A DNA stretch of 64,000 nucleotides, from assembly GCA_947044405.1 (NCBI GenBank), contig CAMRHE010000157.1:704501-768500 (forward strand), in the 5' to 3' direction. The position numbers and the translations under genes were made by a program. The notes beneath the pieces were generated by a model that was not told where the DNA came from, did not search any database, and was given only the letters and a program-made list of their open reading frames with translations. This stretch comes from Leptodactylus fallax. Its lineage: Eukaryota > Chordata > Amphibia > Anura > Leptodactylidae. Shown here one piece after another: positions 10,085 through 20,007 of this stretch; positions within the stretch are counted from its first letter, which is position 1; each line of letters starts with the position of its first letter.

Positions 10085-12296
10085 CATTCTCTATAAATTA
10101 TCATTTCTTGGTATCACAGAAACGTGGATAACACCCTCAGACACCACCTCCCCTGCTGCCCTCTCCTATAGAGGTCTGCAATTCTCGCACACTCCCCGCC
10201 CCAACAATAAACCCGGCGGGGTGTAGGCATACTCCTGTCTGACGATTGCTCCTTTGCCCCAATCCAACCGATACCTGCTCTCACCCTCCCCTCCTTTGAA
10301 GTGCACTCTGTTCGCATTTACTCGCCCTCCAACCTTCAACTGGCCGTCATATATATCAACCGCCAGGACCTACCGCTGCCTTTATCGACCACTTCACCAC
10401 CTGGCTAATGCACTTCCTATCCACAGACACCCCCACCATCATCATGGGTGATTTCAACATCCCCATTAACACAACCCACCCCTCCGCTTCCAGTCTCCTG
10501 TCCCTCACTACCTCCTTTGGTCTCTCTCAATGGTCCTCCTCTGCCACCCACACAAAGGGGCACACGCTCGACCTCATATTCACCCGCCTCTGCTCTTTAG
10601 TCAACCTCTCTAACTCTCAGTCCACGCTCTCCAACCACAACCTGCTGACATTCTCGGCCCTCTCCTCTGTAATTGACCCCCCAACCCCTAAACCAACACG
10701 CCCTCACAGGAACCTTAATCGCCTTGACATCCGCACACTCTCAGACTCTCTCTGACCGCTCGCTGACATATCCGCGCTCCAGGACGCAGATAACGCCACT
10801 GACTTCTACAACACCACCATCACTGCTGCCCTTGACTCTGTGGCCCCTCTCACTAACACCAGAACCCGGCCAATCAATAGGCAGCCCTGGCACACTGACC
10901 TGACTAAAAAACTGAGACGTGCCTCACAGGTTACAGAACGCCTCTGGAAGAAAAGCCACTCCCAGGAGGACTTCCTTAGGTATAAAGAGGCAGTTCTCAC
11001 ATTCAAGAACGCACTCACCTCTGCAAAGCAGGTCTACTTCACCACACTAATATCTGCCCTATCCTGCAACCCCAAACAGCTATTCACTACCTTCAACTCC
11101 CTTCTCCGTCCTCCTGTGCCCCCTCCGACATCACTTATCACAGCCAACGACTTTGCCTCTTATTTCAATAGCAAAATTGACACCATCAGAGACAGTCTCA
11201 CCCTACACCCCCGACAACCACTCTATCCAACTGCTTGGTGCTCTTCATCTTTAACCTGTTTCTCCACCATCACTGATGAAAAGCTCTCCACTCTAATATC
11301 TAAATCCGACCTCACCTCCTGTGCACTCGACCCAATCCAGTCACATCTCATCCCAAAACTCTCGGAAGACATTACTCCTGCCCTAACCCATCTCTTCAAC
11401 CTATCCCTAACCAATGGATCCTTCCCTTCCTCCTTCAAACATGCTACTGTCACACCTATACTATAACATTACTGGAGCAACACGTCCACTCTGAACTGTC
11501 CTCCTATCTCTCGTCCAATATGCTCTTTGACAGACTATAGTCAAGTTTCAGACCCCATCACTACACAGAAACTGCCCTAACCAAGGTCACTAACGACCTT
11601 CCAACTGCCAAAGCCAAACGTCACTATTCTGTCGTCCTCCTTGACCTCTCCTCTGCCTTTGACACAGTCGACCATTCCCTCCTGCTAGAAACTCTCTCAT
11701 CCCTTGGCATCTCAGACCTGGCCTTTTCCTGGATCTCCTCATACCTCACCAACCGCACATTCAGCGTCTCCCACTCGCACACCACCTCCCTGCCACGCCC
11801 TCTTTCTGTAGGTGTCCCCCCAAGGCTCCGTCCTAGGACCCCTCCTGTTCTCAATCTACACCTTAGGCCTTGGCCAACTCATAGAATCCCATGGTTTCCT
11901 TTACCATTGCTATGCTGACGACACCCAAATATATCTCTCTGGACCGGACATTACCTCTCTGTTGTCCAGAGTCCCAGAATGTCTAGCAGCCGTAGCCTCC
12001 TTTCACTCCTCCCGCTTTCTCAAACTCAACATGGAGAAAACGGAGTTCTTAATCTTCACCCCTCAACGCATGACCCCCCTACCTGACCCATCTATCAAAA
12101 TTAATGGAACAACATTCACCCAGTCCCACAGGCCCGCTGCATTGGGATAACCTTAGACTCTGACCTAACCTTCAGGCCGCATATTCAAACCCTCAACACC
12201 TCCTGCCGCCTACAACTCAAGAACATCCATCGAATCCGCTCCTTCCTCATTCCTGAAACTACAAAGATGCTAGTCCACGCCCTCATAATCTCCTGC
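10085..12296 (+). pseudogene. L2-type LINE ORF2 remnant (endonuclease and reverse transcriptase)
   Basis: A broken non-LTR retrotransposon polyprotein that nicked target DNA and copied LINE RNA into the nick. The order matches the L2 branch of CR1/L2 elements. Endonuclease words FLGITETW (about 10100) and MGDFNIP (10444) come first, then a connecting region in 10840-11466, then reverse transcriptase with VVLLDLSSAFDTVDHSLL (about 11632), [14 protein letters not shown] (11815) and the catalytic YADDTQIY near 11910. The pieces lie in different frames with stops near 10226, 10755 and 11464 and a frameshift near 11815, so no functional protein remains. The 5' part is replaced by C-rich simple sequence. 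The copy stops abruptly at about 12296, before the C-terminal domain. Confidence 0.88.
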
Positions 12297-13366
12297 CTAC
12301 TGATGTCTGAATAAACACATTAACATTGATAGGTACATACAGTATGTCTGCAAGAAATGCGGAAGCCATATGTACATGACATGCGGTCGTGTGAATAAGC
12401 CCTAAGTCTTTACTTATAGTGGTATTCCCAACCCATGTACTGTGACCCATAAGACTCTGTTCACATCTGCATCAGAGGATCCACTAGGAGCCTGCCTTGC
12501 AGATTCACTCATTTTTGATGGGAAAATTAGTACAAACTGATGGACTCCTTGGGAAAAACATCAAGTTTTTCTTTTTTCTCTCACAGGCATCTGTTAAAAG
12601 TATAAGTTATTCTTTTATATTTGCATGTAAAAGTGGCATGTAAGCAATCTTGAACTTATGGACAAATTCTGACAAATTTTCATAGAAAACATAAAAAGTA
12701 TGTAAATTGTTCTTGTTAGCAAAGGTGCAAAATTCACAGCTTTCTGTCACTGTTGACAGAGTTAATGTTTATCTGTGGATTAGATTTTTAGTATGAAATA
12801 ACATTTTTGATGACCATCTATGAGATTGCTCTTCCAGCAAATGCAGATAATTGTAAAAGCCTTTTTTATTGGTTCCAGTCACATCAGTTCTCCCTTATCC
12901 ATTGCCATAAAGCAAATCTTCTCCCTTAATTTGAAAAAGGAACCAGATAAATTGAAAGTCAGCTGGCACTTGGCATAAAAGAGTACAACAGGTTCCCCAA
13001 TTAGAATAGGTTCCCAATATTTTGTGGGTATCACTTTCCCACCAATAAAGCAAGCAGGGCTCCTGTTTCCCCATCTGACTATGGTGGTAGTTTCAGCATG
13101 CACACTGCAACAATAGTCCTATAGAAGTGAATCAAGTGGTTGTTCCTGTGATGGTGGTAATCACAGTGGGTTGGACTGTAATGAAAGTCCCTACTTGTAC
13201 ATACTTGTCAGTGAATTGTATTGTTGATGTGTTTGTATATGTGGTCATTCCGACACATTCAAGAGGAAAATATTGTTATATTTTTGGGCCTGGCGAATGT
13301 TAATTACTTGTGGTCACAGGAGAACCCCTGTGGTTTTATCACCTCTTATTAGGTCTGTGAATGACA
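12297..13366. other. No recognised gene; one MITE end
   Basis: TGTTCACATCTGCATCAGAG at 12452 resembles one end of the GTTCACATCTG MITE family, without a partner. The rest, including short ORF 12879-13103, shows nothing I can name. Confidence 0.3.
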
Positions 13367-13377
13367 TTCCCTTTTGA

Positions 13378-13881
13378 AAGAGTGAAGAAATCAGGCGATA
13401 TCTTTTAGAGGCTAACTGAGTATATTTATAAGTAAGCTTTCAAGAGTACTGGCTCTCTTCTTCAGACATAGTGTTATACAAGAACTGAAAATTCACAGAT
13501 TATTTATACTCTATACACATGATCTTCAAAGGATTTTAGAGTCCTTAAAAAAACCCAAAACAAAATGCAATCTAAGTAGAGAAGTTATTTACAACAGGTC
13601 ACAACTTTCCAGATTGTTTTTTGACCTGTTGTAAATAACTTCTCTACTTAGATTGCATTTTTTTTGGCTTTTTTTAAGGACTCTAAAATCCTTTGAAGAT
13701 CATGTGTATAGAGTATAAATAATCTGTGAATTTTCAGTTCTTGTATAACACTATGTCTGAAGAAGAGAGCCAGTACTCTTGAAAGCTTACTTATAAATAT
13801 ACTCAGCCTCTAAAAGGTATCGCCTGATTTCTTCACTCTTTTACTATTTTCAATGGTTAACACGGTACAACATTATACTAC
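13378..13881 (+). mobile_element. Retroposed foldback with 20-nt loop
   Basis: Two arms of about 220 bp (13378-13601 and 13622-13841) are inverted copies with only a few mismatches, separated by a 20-nt loop (13602-13621). The right arm continues for about 40 bp (CAATGGTTAACACGGTACAA). The whole is flanked by a direct repeat ATTCCCTTTTGAA (about 13366-13378 and 13881-13893). A target duplication of about 13 bp is typical of LINE-type integration. An inverted copy of the 3' end joined to itself suggests snap-back or template-switched reverse transcription, rather than a DNA MITE. No protein is encoded. Confidence 0.65.
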
Positions 13882-13894
13882 TATTCCCTTTTGA

Positions 13895-14145
13895 AGTCTG
13901 CAAGTTTACAACACAGATAAGGCATATGGTTTTTTTAATGACCAGGATGTTCCATTGGATCAGAAGGATTGTAACTTGTAAGGTTTTTCTGTTTGTCTCA
14001 CTTTTTATTTAACTGGTTGCTTAAGTCACTTTTTTTTGATTTGTCTCTTTTTGTAAACAATGAACCTTATTGTATTACAGCGTTCACTTTAATGGTGGCT
14101 CTGGTATGCTCTACAAACCTATTTAATTTTAAATTTCATTCCTGC
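13895..14145. other. No recognised feature
   Basis: AT-rich, with a 72-codon ORF (13993-14211) that runs into the L2 sequence and lacks any recognised domain. Confidence 0.3.
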
Positions 14146-14896
14146 TGCCCCAACTCAAAAACATCCATCAAATCTGCTCCTTCCTTACCCCTGAAACTAC
14201 AAAGATGCTAGTCCATGCCCTCATAATCTCCCGTCTAGACTACTGTAACACCCTTCTCCACAGCCTCCCAGCTAACCCTCTCACCACCCTCCAGTCCACA
14301 CTAAACTGTGCTGCTCGCTTAATACACCTCTCCCCCCGTTCTTCATGGGCCGCTCCCCTCTGCCAATCCCTTCACTGGCTACCCGTTGCCCAGCGAATAG
14401 AGTTCAAAATGCTAATGCTGACATACAAAGCCATCCACAACCTGTCCCCTCCACATATCTCCGACCTAATCTCCCGCTACCTGCCCACATGTAACCTCCA
14501 ATCCTCCAAAGACTTCCTACTCCGCTCTGCTCTTATCCGCTCTTCACACAAACGTCTCCAAGATTTCTCCTGTGCATCCCCCATACTCTGGAACTCAATA
14601 CCAAGGCACATAAGACTGTCCCCCACAATCACAAGCTTCAAGAAGGCCCTAAAGACTCACCTATTCAGGAAGGCCTACAACCTCCAATAACGCTACTGCC
14701 ACCAAACCAGCATGTGAACAGTCTCTCCCCTCATAGATTGTAAGAACTTGCGGGCAGGGCCCTCTATCCCACTGTGCCAGTTGGTTACTGTTAGCATTGT
14801 TTGTTTTGTATATCTGGTGTACTGTATGTAAACCCTCAGATGTAAAGCACCATGGAATTAATGGTGCTATATAAAAAATAAATAATAATAAAAAAA
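14146..14896 (+). pseudogene. 5'-truncated L2-type LINE, C-terminal ORF2 and 3' tail
   Basis: The open frame 14205-14690 gives 161 residues typical of the region after the polymerase in L2/CR1 LINEs: SRLDYCNTLLHSLP, LNCAARLIHLSPR, LHWLPVAQRIEFKML, LTYKAIHNLSPPHI and a terminal FKKALKTHLFRKAY. A stop at 14688 is followed by a 3' UTR with TTGTAAGAACTTGCGGGC and a tail ending CATGGAATTAATGGTGCTAT plus (ATAA)n. The 5' end is truncated, the usual outcome of LINE insertion. Its first 90 bp overlap the last 90 bp of the copy ending at 12296, so these are two insertions, not one split element. The reading frame is open but has no polymerase, so it is not functional. Confidence 0.88.
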
Positions 14897-15371
14897 GTGT
14901 GTGCGTCGTTAGACATACATGTGAGTTGAATTCCTACTATACAATCATTAGGTGGTAGCATATATCTGGTATGTGTGGACTGTGTTGGTGTGTGATTTAC
15001 ACTGAATTTGCAGCCTGAATGAAGGGTGAGTGCAAGATTGAGTGGAGTGAATTAACCCCTGACTGCCACACCCACATCATGTTCTAGGACGGTCTGTCCG
15101 TGACACGGGCCCCTACTGTTGTAACTGGAATACACCATTAAACCTCCTTGCAAAAAAACAAACATTTTCAGATGGCTAAAGTTTTCCTGCGCTGCCAAAC
15201 TCCTACCTACTAGAGATTCTTAACTGTCATGTCACGTTATTCTTAGTGCCCCTCTGGAACTCTTGATCTACCTTCATCAACTTGACTGTAAGTAAGAACA
15301 AGGAATAAACATGTAAGTCGGTCTTATTTATTGCATAAGAGAGTACACACTGTGCAAGGTCCTTGAGTCTT
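14897..15371. other. No recognised feature
   Basis: No repeat ends, ORF or fold that I can support. Confidence 0.3.
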
Positions 15372-15605
15372 TTGGACATTGAGGGACTTGTCTGTAGATT
15401 ATGTACTTTCCTGCAAAAGTAATAAAGCTAAAACAGCACAGACTTGTTCCTGAGATCCTGCTGAAGGGGCTGAGCATAGCCAAGGGATCTAGGTGGAGTA
15501 CAAGGACAGAAATGAAATCCTGCTACACAATGGGGGACTGGGTAAGTCAAAGTTCTAAAAAACTGAATTTTTAATTTATAGAGTTGTGTGTGGAGCCTCT
15601 GACTC
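15372..15605. repeat. Duplicated segment, copy 1
   Basis: Starting at GACATTGAGGGACTTGTCTG this segment aligns with 15994-16255 over most of its length, including AGATTATGTA, GGGGCTGAGCA, ACCTAGATCC/AGGTGGA and GTCAAAGTT. Divergence is moderate with small indels. The two copies are 622 bp apart. It could be an old tandem duplication or two copies of an unnamed dispersed repeat. Short minus-strand ORFs are shared in part but interrupted, so coding is unlikely. Confidence 0.6.
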
Positions 15606-15639
15606 AAGTCTACATAACGCAGCTTTATATGTAACATTT

Positions 15640-15905
15640 TTTTAATATTTATTATTATTAAGCTTACTTATATAGCACCATCATATTCCGCAGCGCTTTA
15701 CAGATATTGTCAGTCACTGTCCCATATAGGACTCACAATCTACATTCCCTATCAGTATGTCTTTGGAGTGTGGGAGGAAACTGGAGTACCTGGAGGAAAC
15801 TCACGCAAACACGGGGAGAACATACAAGCTCCTTGCAGATGTTGTCCTTGGCAGGAATCGAACCCAGGACTCCAGCGCTGCAAGGCTAACCACTGAGCGA
15901 CCAGT
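15640..15905 (-). mobile_element. tRNA-derived SINE with L2-like tail
   Basis: On the minus strand a tRNA-like head carries a B-box GGTTCGATTCC (complement of 15854-15864) and an A-box-like GCTCAGTGGTTAG (15886-15898). Together these form an internal RNA polymerase III promoter. The body includes TGTTCTCCCCGTGTTTGCG and TCCTCCCACACTCCAAAG. The tail, GGTGCTATATAAG plus (AATA/AAT)n at 15645-15680, matches the end of the L2 element at 14850-14896. SINEs commonly borrow the tail of the LINE that mobilises them, so L2 is the likely partner. The two ORFs crossing this region are not genes. Confidence 0.85.
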
Positions 15906-15993
15906 GGAAATCCCTCTTTCCCATTGGTCACAAGAGCAGGGGTCCTGTTCCCCCCTGTCTGAATGGGGTAGTAGGTTGAACATGTCCTCTTGA

Positions 15994-16255
15994 CATTGAG
16001 GGACTTCTCTGTAGATTATGTATTTTTTTTGCAAAAGCAATAAAGTTAAGCCATCACAAATTCATTCCTCAGGTCCTGCTGCAGGGGCTGAGCACAACCA
16101 AGGGATTCAGGTGGACCACAAAGACAGAAATGGAATCCAACTGCGACACAATGGGAGACTTCTGTTAAGTCAAAGTTGGAATAAACAAAATACATAAAGT
16201 ATATAAAGATCAGCAAAACTGACTTTTTCATTAAGAAAGTTGTGTGTGTTACCTG
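15994..16255. repeat. Duplicated segment, copy 2
   Basis: Partner of 15372-15605, starting GACATTGAGGGACTTCTCTG. It shares TTCCTCAGGTCCTGCTG, GGGGCTGAGCACAACCAAGG and GACAGAAATGGAATCC with copy 1. The SINE lies between the copies. Confidence 0.6.
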
Positions 16256-16447
16256 TCACTTATAGCAATAATCATTCTCAGGGCCATGCATTAGAATTTC
16301 TCAGGTATAGATAAAAAAAAAAAAAGCTCTATCATTAAAGGAATCTTCCCATGGTCATAACCAGATTTAAATTTGTAGGTAAATTAAAATGTAAATATTT
16401 TTGTAAATATAAGTAATTTAAAAAAATAAAAGTTTTGGTTGCAAATA

Positions 16448-16814
16448 CAGGTGCATCTCAATAAATTAGAATATTTTTGAAGCATTCATTTCAGTAATTC
16501 AGTAATACAATCCATAACCAGCATCTTCCATGATTGTGTGTCCTACTGAACCAGACTGAGGGACCATTTAAAGGCTTAGGAAACCTTGGCAGGTGACACA
16601 CTGAATTTACAATACTGAACTTTTTTACAATATTCTAATTGTCTTAGATTTGGGTTTTCATTACCTGTAATCCATAATCAACATTTACAGAAATAAAACA
16701 CTTGAAATAGAACACTCTGTGTGTAAAGAATCTAGAAAATATAGGAGATCACTTTTTAATTTAATTACTGAAATAAACGTTTCAAAGATATTCTAATTTA
16801 TTGAGATGTATTTG
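16448..16814. mobile_element. Tc1-like MITE, 367 bp
   Basis: Inverted ends CAGGTGCATCTCAATAAATT (16448) and, reversed, CAAATACATCTCAATAAATT (16814), flanked by TA on both sides. Interior words (TTGGGTTTTCATTACCTGTAA, ACACTCTGTGTGTAAAGAATCTA, GACCATTTAAAGGC) resemble the untranslated parts of a widespread vertebrate Tc1-like element. The transposase gene is absent, so this is an internal deletion derivative moved in trans. Confidence 0.8.
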
Positions 16815-17348
16815 TATATACAACTATGAATATCGGAACTTTCTATGGTCTGGAACTTGTCAGAAAACCAGCCATGATTTCCTTATTATAGTGGGGTTAT
16901 CTTCTCATATATGAAGTGTCCCTGCCTGATATATGGAATCAGGCTGGGTTTCTGACAAGACCGTAGAAAGTCCTTAAATTCATGGTTGTATCCATTTACA
17001 ACAGATCAAGGCAAAAGACCACTAAGTCACCACTAAGATGGCTAGAATAAATCTTTAAAACTCTGCAAAGTTTGTAATTACTTATTTGTAGAAATGTTTA
17101 CCTTTTAATTCTGTACAAGCTGACATATATTAGTATTTGTGGCAAAACCCCTCTAATCTACTTTGTCTTTAAGGAGCTCTTGGGGTTCATGGCTACTAAA
17201 TAAAAATGGCCACTGATATGTGTCTGTCATAGAATGTAAATAGAGTGGGTTGGTACTGCTGCACACATTCATGAAATGGCATGGAGGGTGGGCGGCGTCT
17301 TGCCTCATACTGCCGTACGGTGCATTGTTCCTTCCTTCTTCTTCAGGC

Positions 17349-17836
17349 TTAAAGGGGTTTTCCAGGCAAAAAAAACTTTTTTTTTTAAAAAAAAAGGTCT
17401 GTTAGTGCTATTAATGGGTCAATAAGTGCACCCAAATACCTTTAGCAGTGTTTTGAGTGTAGCTTCCTGCTGTGTAGATTCCACACTACCTCCCTCTCAC
17501 TCCCCCCCCCTTCCTCTCTCACGCCCTTATACTCTCTCCCTAGCTATCCTGCCTACTACTAGCCCTTCCCAACTAACTCAGCCCACCCCATCATAATTAC
17601 ATGTCTTCCTCTCTGGGAATGGCTCCTCCTTTTCTTTCACTCTCCTGGCTGTGCGCAGGCCAGAGACTCCTGTGTAGTAGAGAGGACACCTATGATGGCG
17701 CGTGCACAGACCAGAAGTGCCTCTGACGCCTGCGCAGTAGAGATGGAGTGCCAAGTAAAGTAAATTAGAAATTAGGCGGGGGGAGAGGGTTTAGTTTAGG
17801 GGTTCATTTTTAGTTTATCCCGGACAACCCCTTTAA
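17349..17836. mobile_element. T2-like MITE bounded by TTAA
   Basis: TTAAAGGGGTTTTCCAGGCA at the left and CCGGACAACCCCTTTAA at the right are inverted repeats with TTAA at each edge. TTAA target duplications with AAAGG-type ends are the hallmark of T2/Kolobok-type MITEs described from Xenopus. A piggyBac-like origin, which also uses TTAA, cannot be excluded. The 488-bp interior is non-coding. Confidence 0.7.
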
Positions 17837-17916
17837 TAACTGGATACTGGAGGTATGGACCACAGCTGTATCTTTATTATGTGACTGTAGAGTTTGTGTA
17901 GCTCTAAAATCAGCTA

Positions 17917-18975
17917 CTAAAAGGAATGTGTCACCAACTTTTTCATTTATTTATTAAAAGCAGAATATATCACTTTTTTTCTAATCTGTTTTTATTTTCA
18001 GATTTTTTTACTCTATTTTCTGTATGTGATTATGGAGACTGCCTTCTTGCCTGAGCTTCTCCTCTGCTGTGCTAACAGCATTTAGTGATATGTTTTACAG
18101 TATAGTCATTGCCATAGGTAGCAATACAATGGAGCCAACATATTGAGGTCTATGGGAAAGTTTTCTAGATATGCTCTGTACAGGGAGAGAGAGTAGCTAA
18201 GCAGTGACATCATCTCTTGTCAGTAGTGGATGTAATGATGTGTCATTATGGGTATTATCTGTAGAGGTGTGAACTTCTATTGTGATTCTATCTATTTTGT
18301 TTGTGATGTAAATCAGGTCACTGCTGCAATGAAAACCACTACAAAATTATCAAGTGTAAAGCTGCTATTGGGCTTTAGTGGACAAAGGGAAAATAGAAGG
18401 ATATTGTACTTTTTTAAAATATAGATGGTGACTTGGATGGAAAATGAAAAATAAAATAATCAAAAATTCTTAAAAATGTGTTTTTATGAAACCGTTCATG
18501 TCCTCATGCGCATGTGGTTTTATATACCGCTAGAGAGCCGACAGTGGGCTGAATTTAGCTAAATTCGGCTTTCCCGTTATGTGCCCTGGGGGTGGAGATA
18601 TCGGTGCCGTTAGTTTTGGCACCAATCTCGCCCCACTGTCAGAAGGGCGCTCCTGACAGTCTCTCACAGCTCAGCGTCATCCTGGGAGGTAAGGAACGTC
18701 CCCTCTGAGAGTACAGGACTATGGAGTACTGTCAGAGGGGGCGTTCTTCACAGCCCAACTAGACTGTCAGGAACGCCCTTCTGACGTTGGGCAGAGATCG
18801 GTGCCGAAACTAACGGCACCAACATCTCCAGCTCCAGGGCACATAACAAGAAAGCTGACAGTGCGCTGAACTCAGCGCACTGTCGACTTTCTAGTGGTAT
18901 ATAAAACTGCATGCGCATGAGGACATGAAAGGTCCTCTTTAAGAAGGTGTCACTTTTGGTGACACATTCCCTTAA
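17917..18975. mobile_element. TTAA MITE interrupted by a second MITE
   Basis: Outer ends AAAAGGAATGTGTCACCAAC (17919) and, reversed, TTAAGGGAATGTGTCACCAA (18975) are inverted repeats. The left TTAA has mutated to CTAA. A different foldback MITE fills 18484-18942. Without it the host element is about 600 bp. Non-coding. Confidence 0.6.
18484..18942. mobile_element. Nested foldback MITE, CCTTTCATGTCCTCATGCGC family
   Basis: Right end ATGCGCATGAGGACATGAAA plus GGTCCTCTTTAA faces a left end TTCATGTCCTCATGCGCATG, with further inverted blocks inside (GCCGTTAGTTTTGGCACC and its counterpart ACTAACGGCACCAACATC; GGGCGTTC and GAACGCCC). Almost the whole 459 bp can fold back. A sister copy lies at 25654-25985. 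The left terminus is worn. Confidence 0.7.
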
Positions 18976-19441
18976 TGATTCAGCCAATGTTCCTGCTTTC
19001 AATTGCCTGTCAGACTGCCAATATCATTAAGAAGTGAAGTAATGTGAGGCAGTATGAGGCAAAGCCTGGCCCTTCTTACCACTCCAATAATGTTTGCAGG
19101 GGGATTATAGGATGGGTTACTGATACACATCAACAACCATTTTTAGTGAGAACCCTTTAGGTTCACATCAAAGGTCCATGCATATGGCTATATTACAGTT
19201 CTGTGTGTACAGATCCGTAATACATTTCCCATAGCATACTGTGTCCATACTAAACCTTTGTCCTCCTCCAATTGTATAGTTGTGGCATACTACATCACAA
19301 AGTTATTCTTATCTAGAAGCATCACTTCCTGGGGTACAACAAAAACTGGAGTACATGCCTTACACCACTTATTTGAATTGTTTTAAACACTTCTTGCACC
19401 TCATCCAACAAGGGGGTGTAGCACAGGGGAGCAGGCATAGC
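18976..19441. other. No recognised feature
   Basis: No ORF, ends or repeats that can be supported. Confidence 0.3.
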
Positions 19442-20007
19442 TTAAAGGGGTTGAACACAATATTTTAGTATTGCAGCAGGAGGCCGAGCAAAGTGAAAAA
19501 AAAATACTCACCTGTCCCCGTTGATTCGGTGTCCCAGGCGGCTGTCTGGTCCCTGCAGTGCCCCAAGGCTTTTCTGGCGGACGTCCCCGCACACATGACT
19601 GCTGATCAGGCCAATCAGCGGCCTCTGCAGCCTAAGGAAAGGAACCTGGATGTCACTTGTTACGCCCGCGAGTGACGTCCCGTGTGCTTTCCATAGGTCG
19701 CTGATTGGCCTCAGCAGTCACGTGTGTCACCACTGAGGCCAATCAGCGGCCTAAGGAATGCACACGGGACGTCACTCACAGGCGTCACAGGTGACATCCC
19801 ACTTCCTCATCCCGCTTCCTTTCCTTAGGCTGCTGATTGGCCTCATCAGTGGTCATGTGTGGCGGGGATTTCTGCTGGAAAAGCCCTGTGGGGACCAAAT
19901 AGCCAGCCACTTGGGACACCGGAGCACCAGGAACAGGTGAGGTTTTTTTTTTTTTTACTTTTTTACCTTCCCCCGCAATACTAAAATATCATGGACAACC
20001 CCTTTAA
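19442..20007. mobile_element. T2-like foldback MITE, 566 bp
   Basis: TTAA-bounded inverted ends of about 33 bp: TTAAAGGGGTTGAACACAAT at the left and TTAAAGGGGTTGTCCATGAT when the right end is reversed, both followed by ATTTTAGTATTGC. GC-rich inverted blocks inside (GCTGATTGGCCTCAGCAGTCACG; CCAATCAGCGGCCTAAGGAA) repeat several times and make a branched foldback. No gene. ORFs inside it reflect GC content only. Confidence 0.8.

Noticed and set aside
15838..15905. A tRNA gene on the minus strand
   Set aside because: A and B boxes are present, but no complete cloverleaf; the SINE body and L2-like tail follow directly.
15707..16040. Three 60-79 aa ORFs
   Set aside because: They lie within or across the tRNA-derived SINE.
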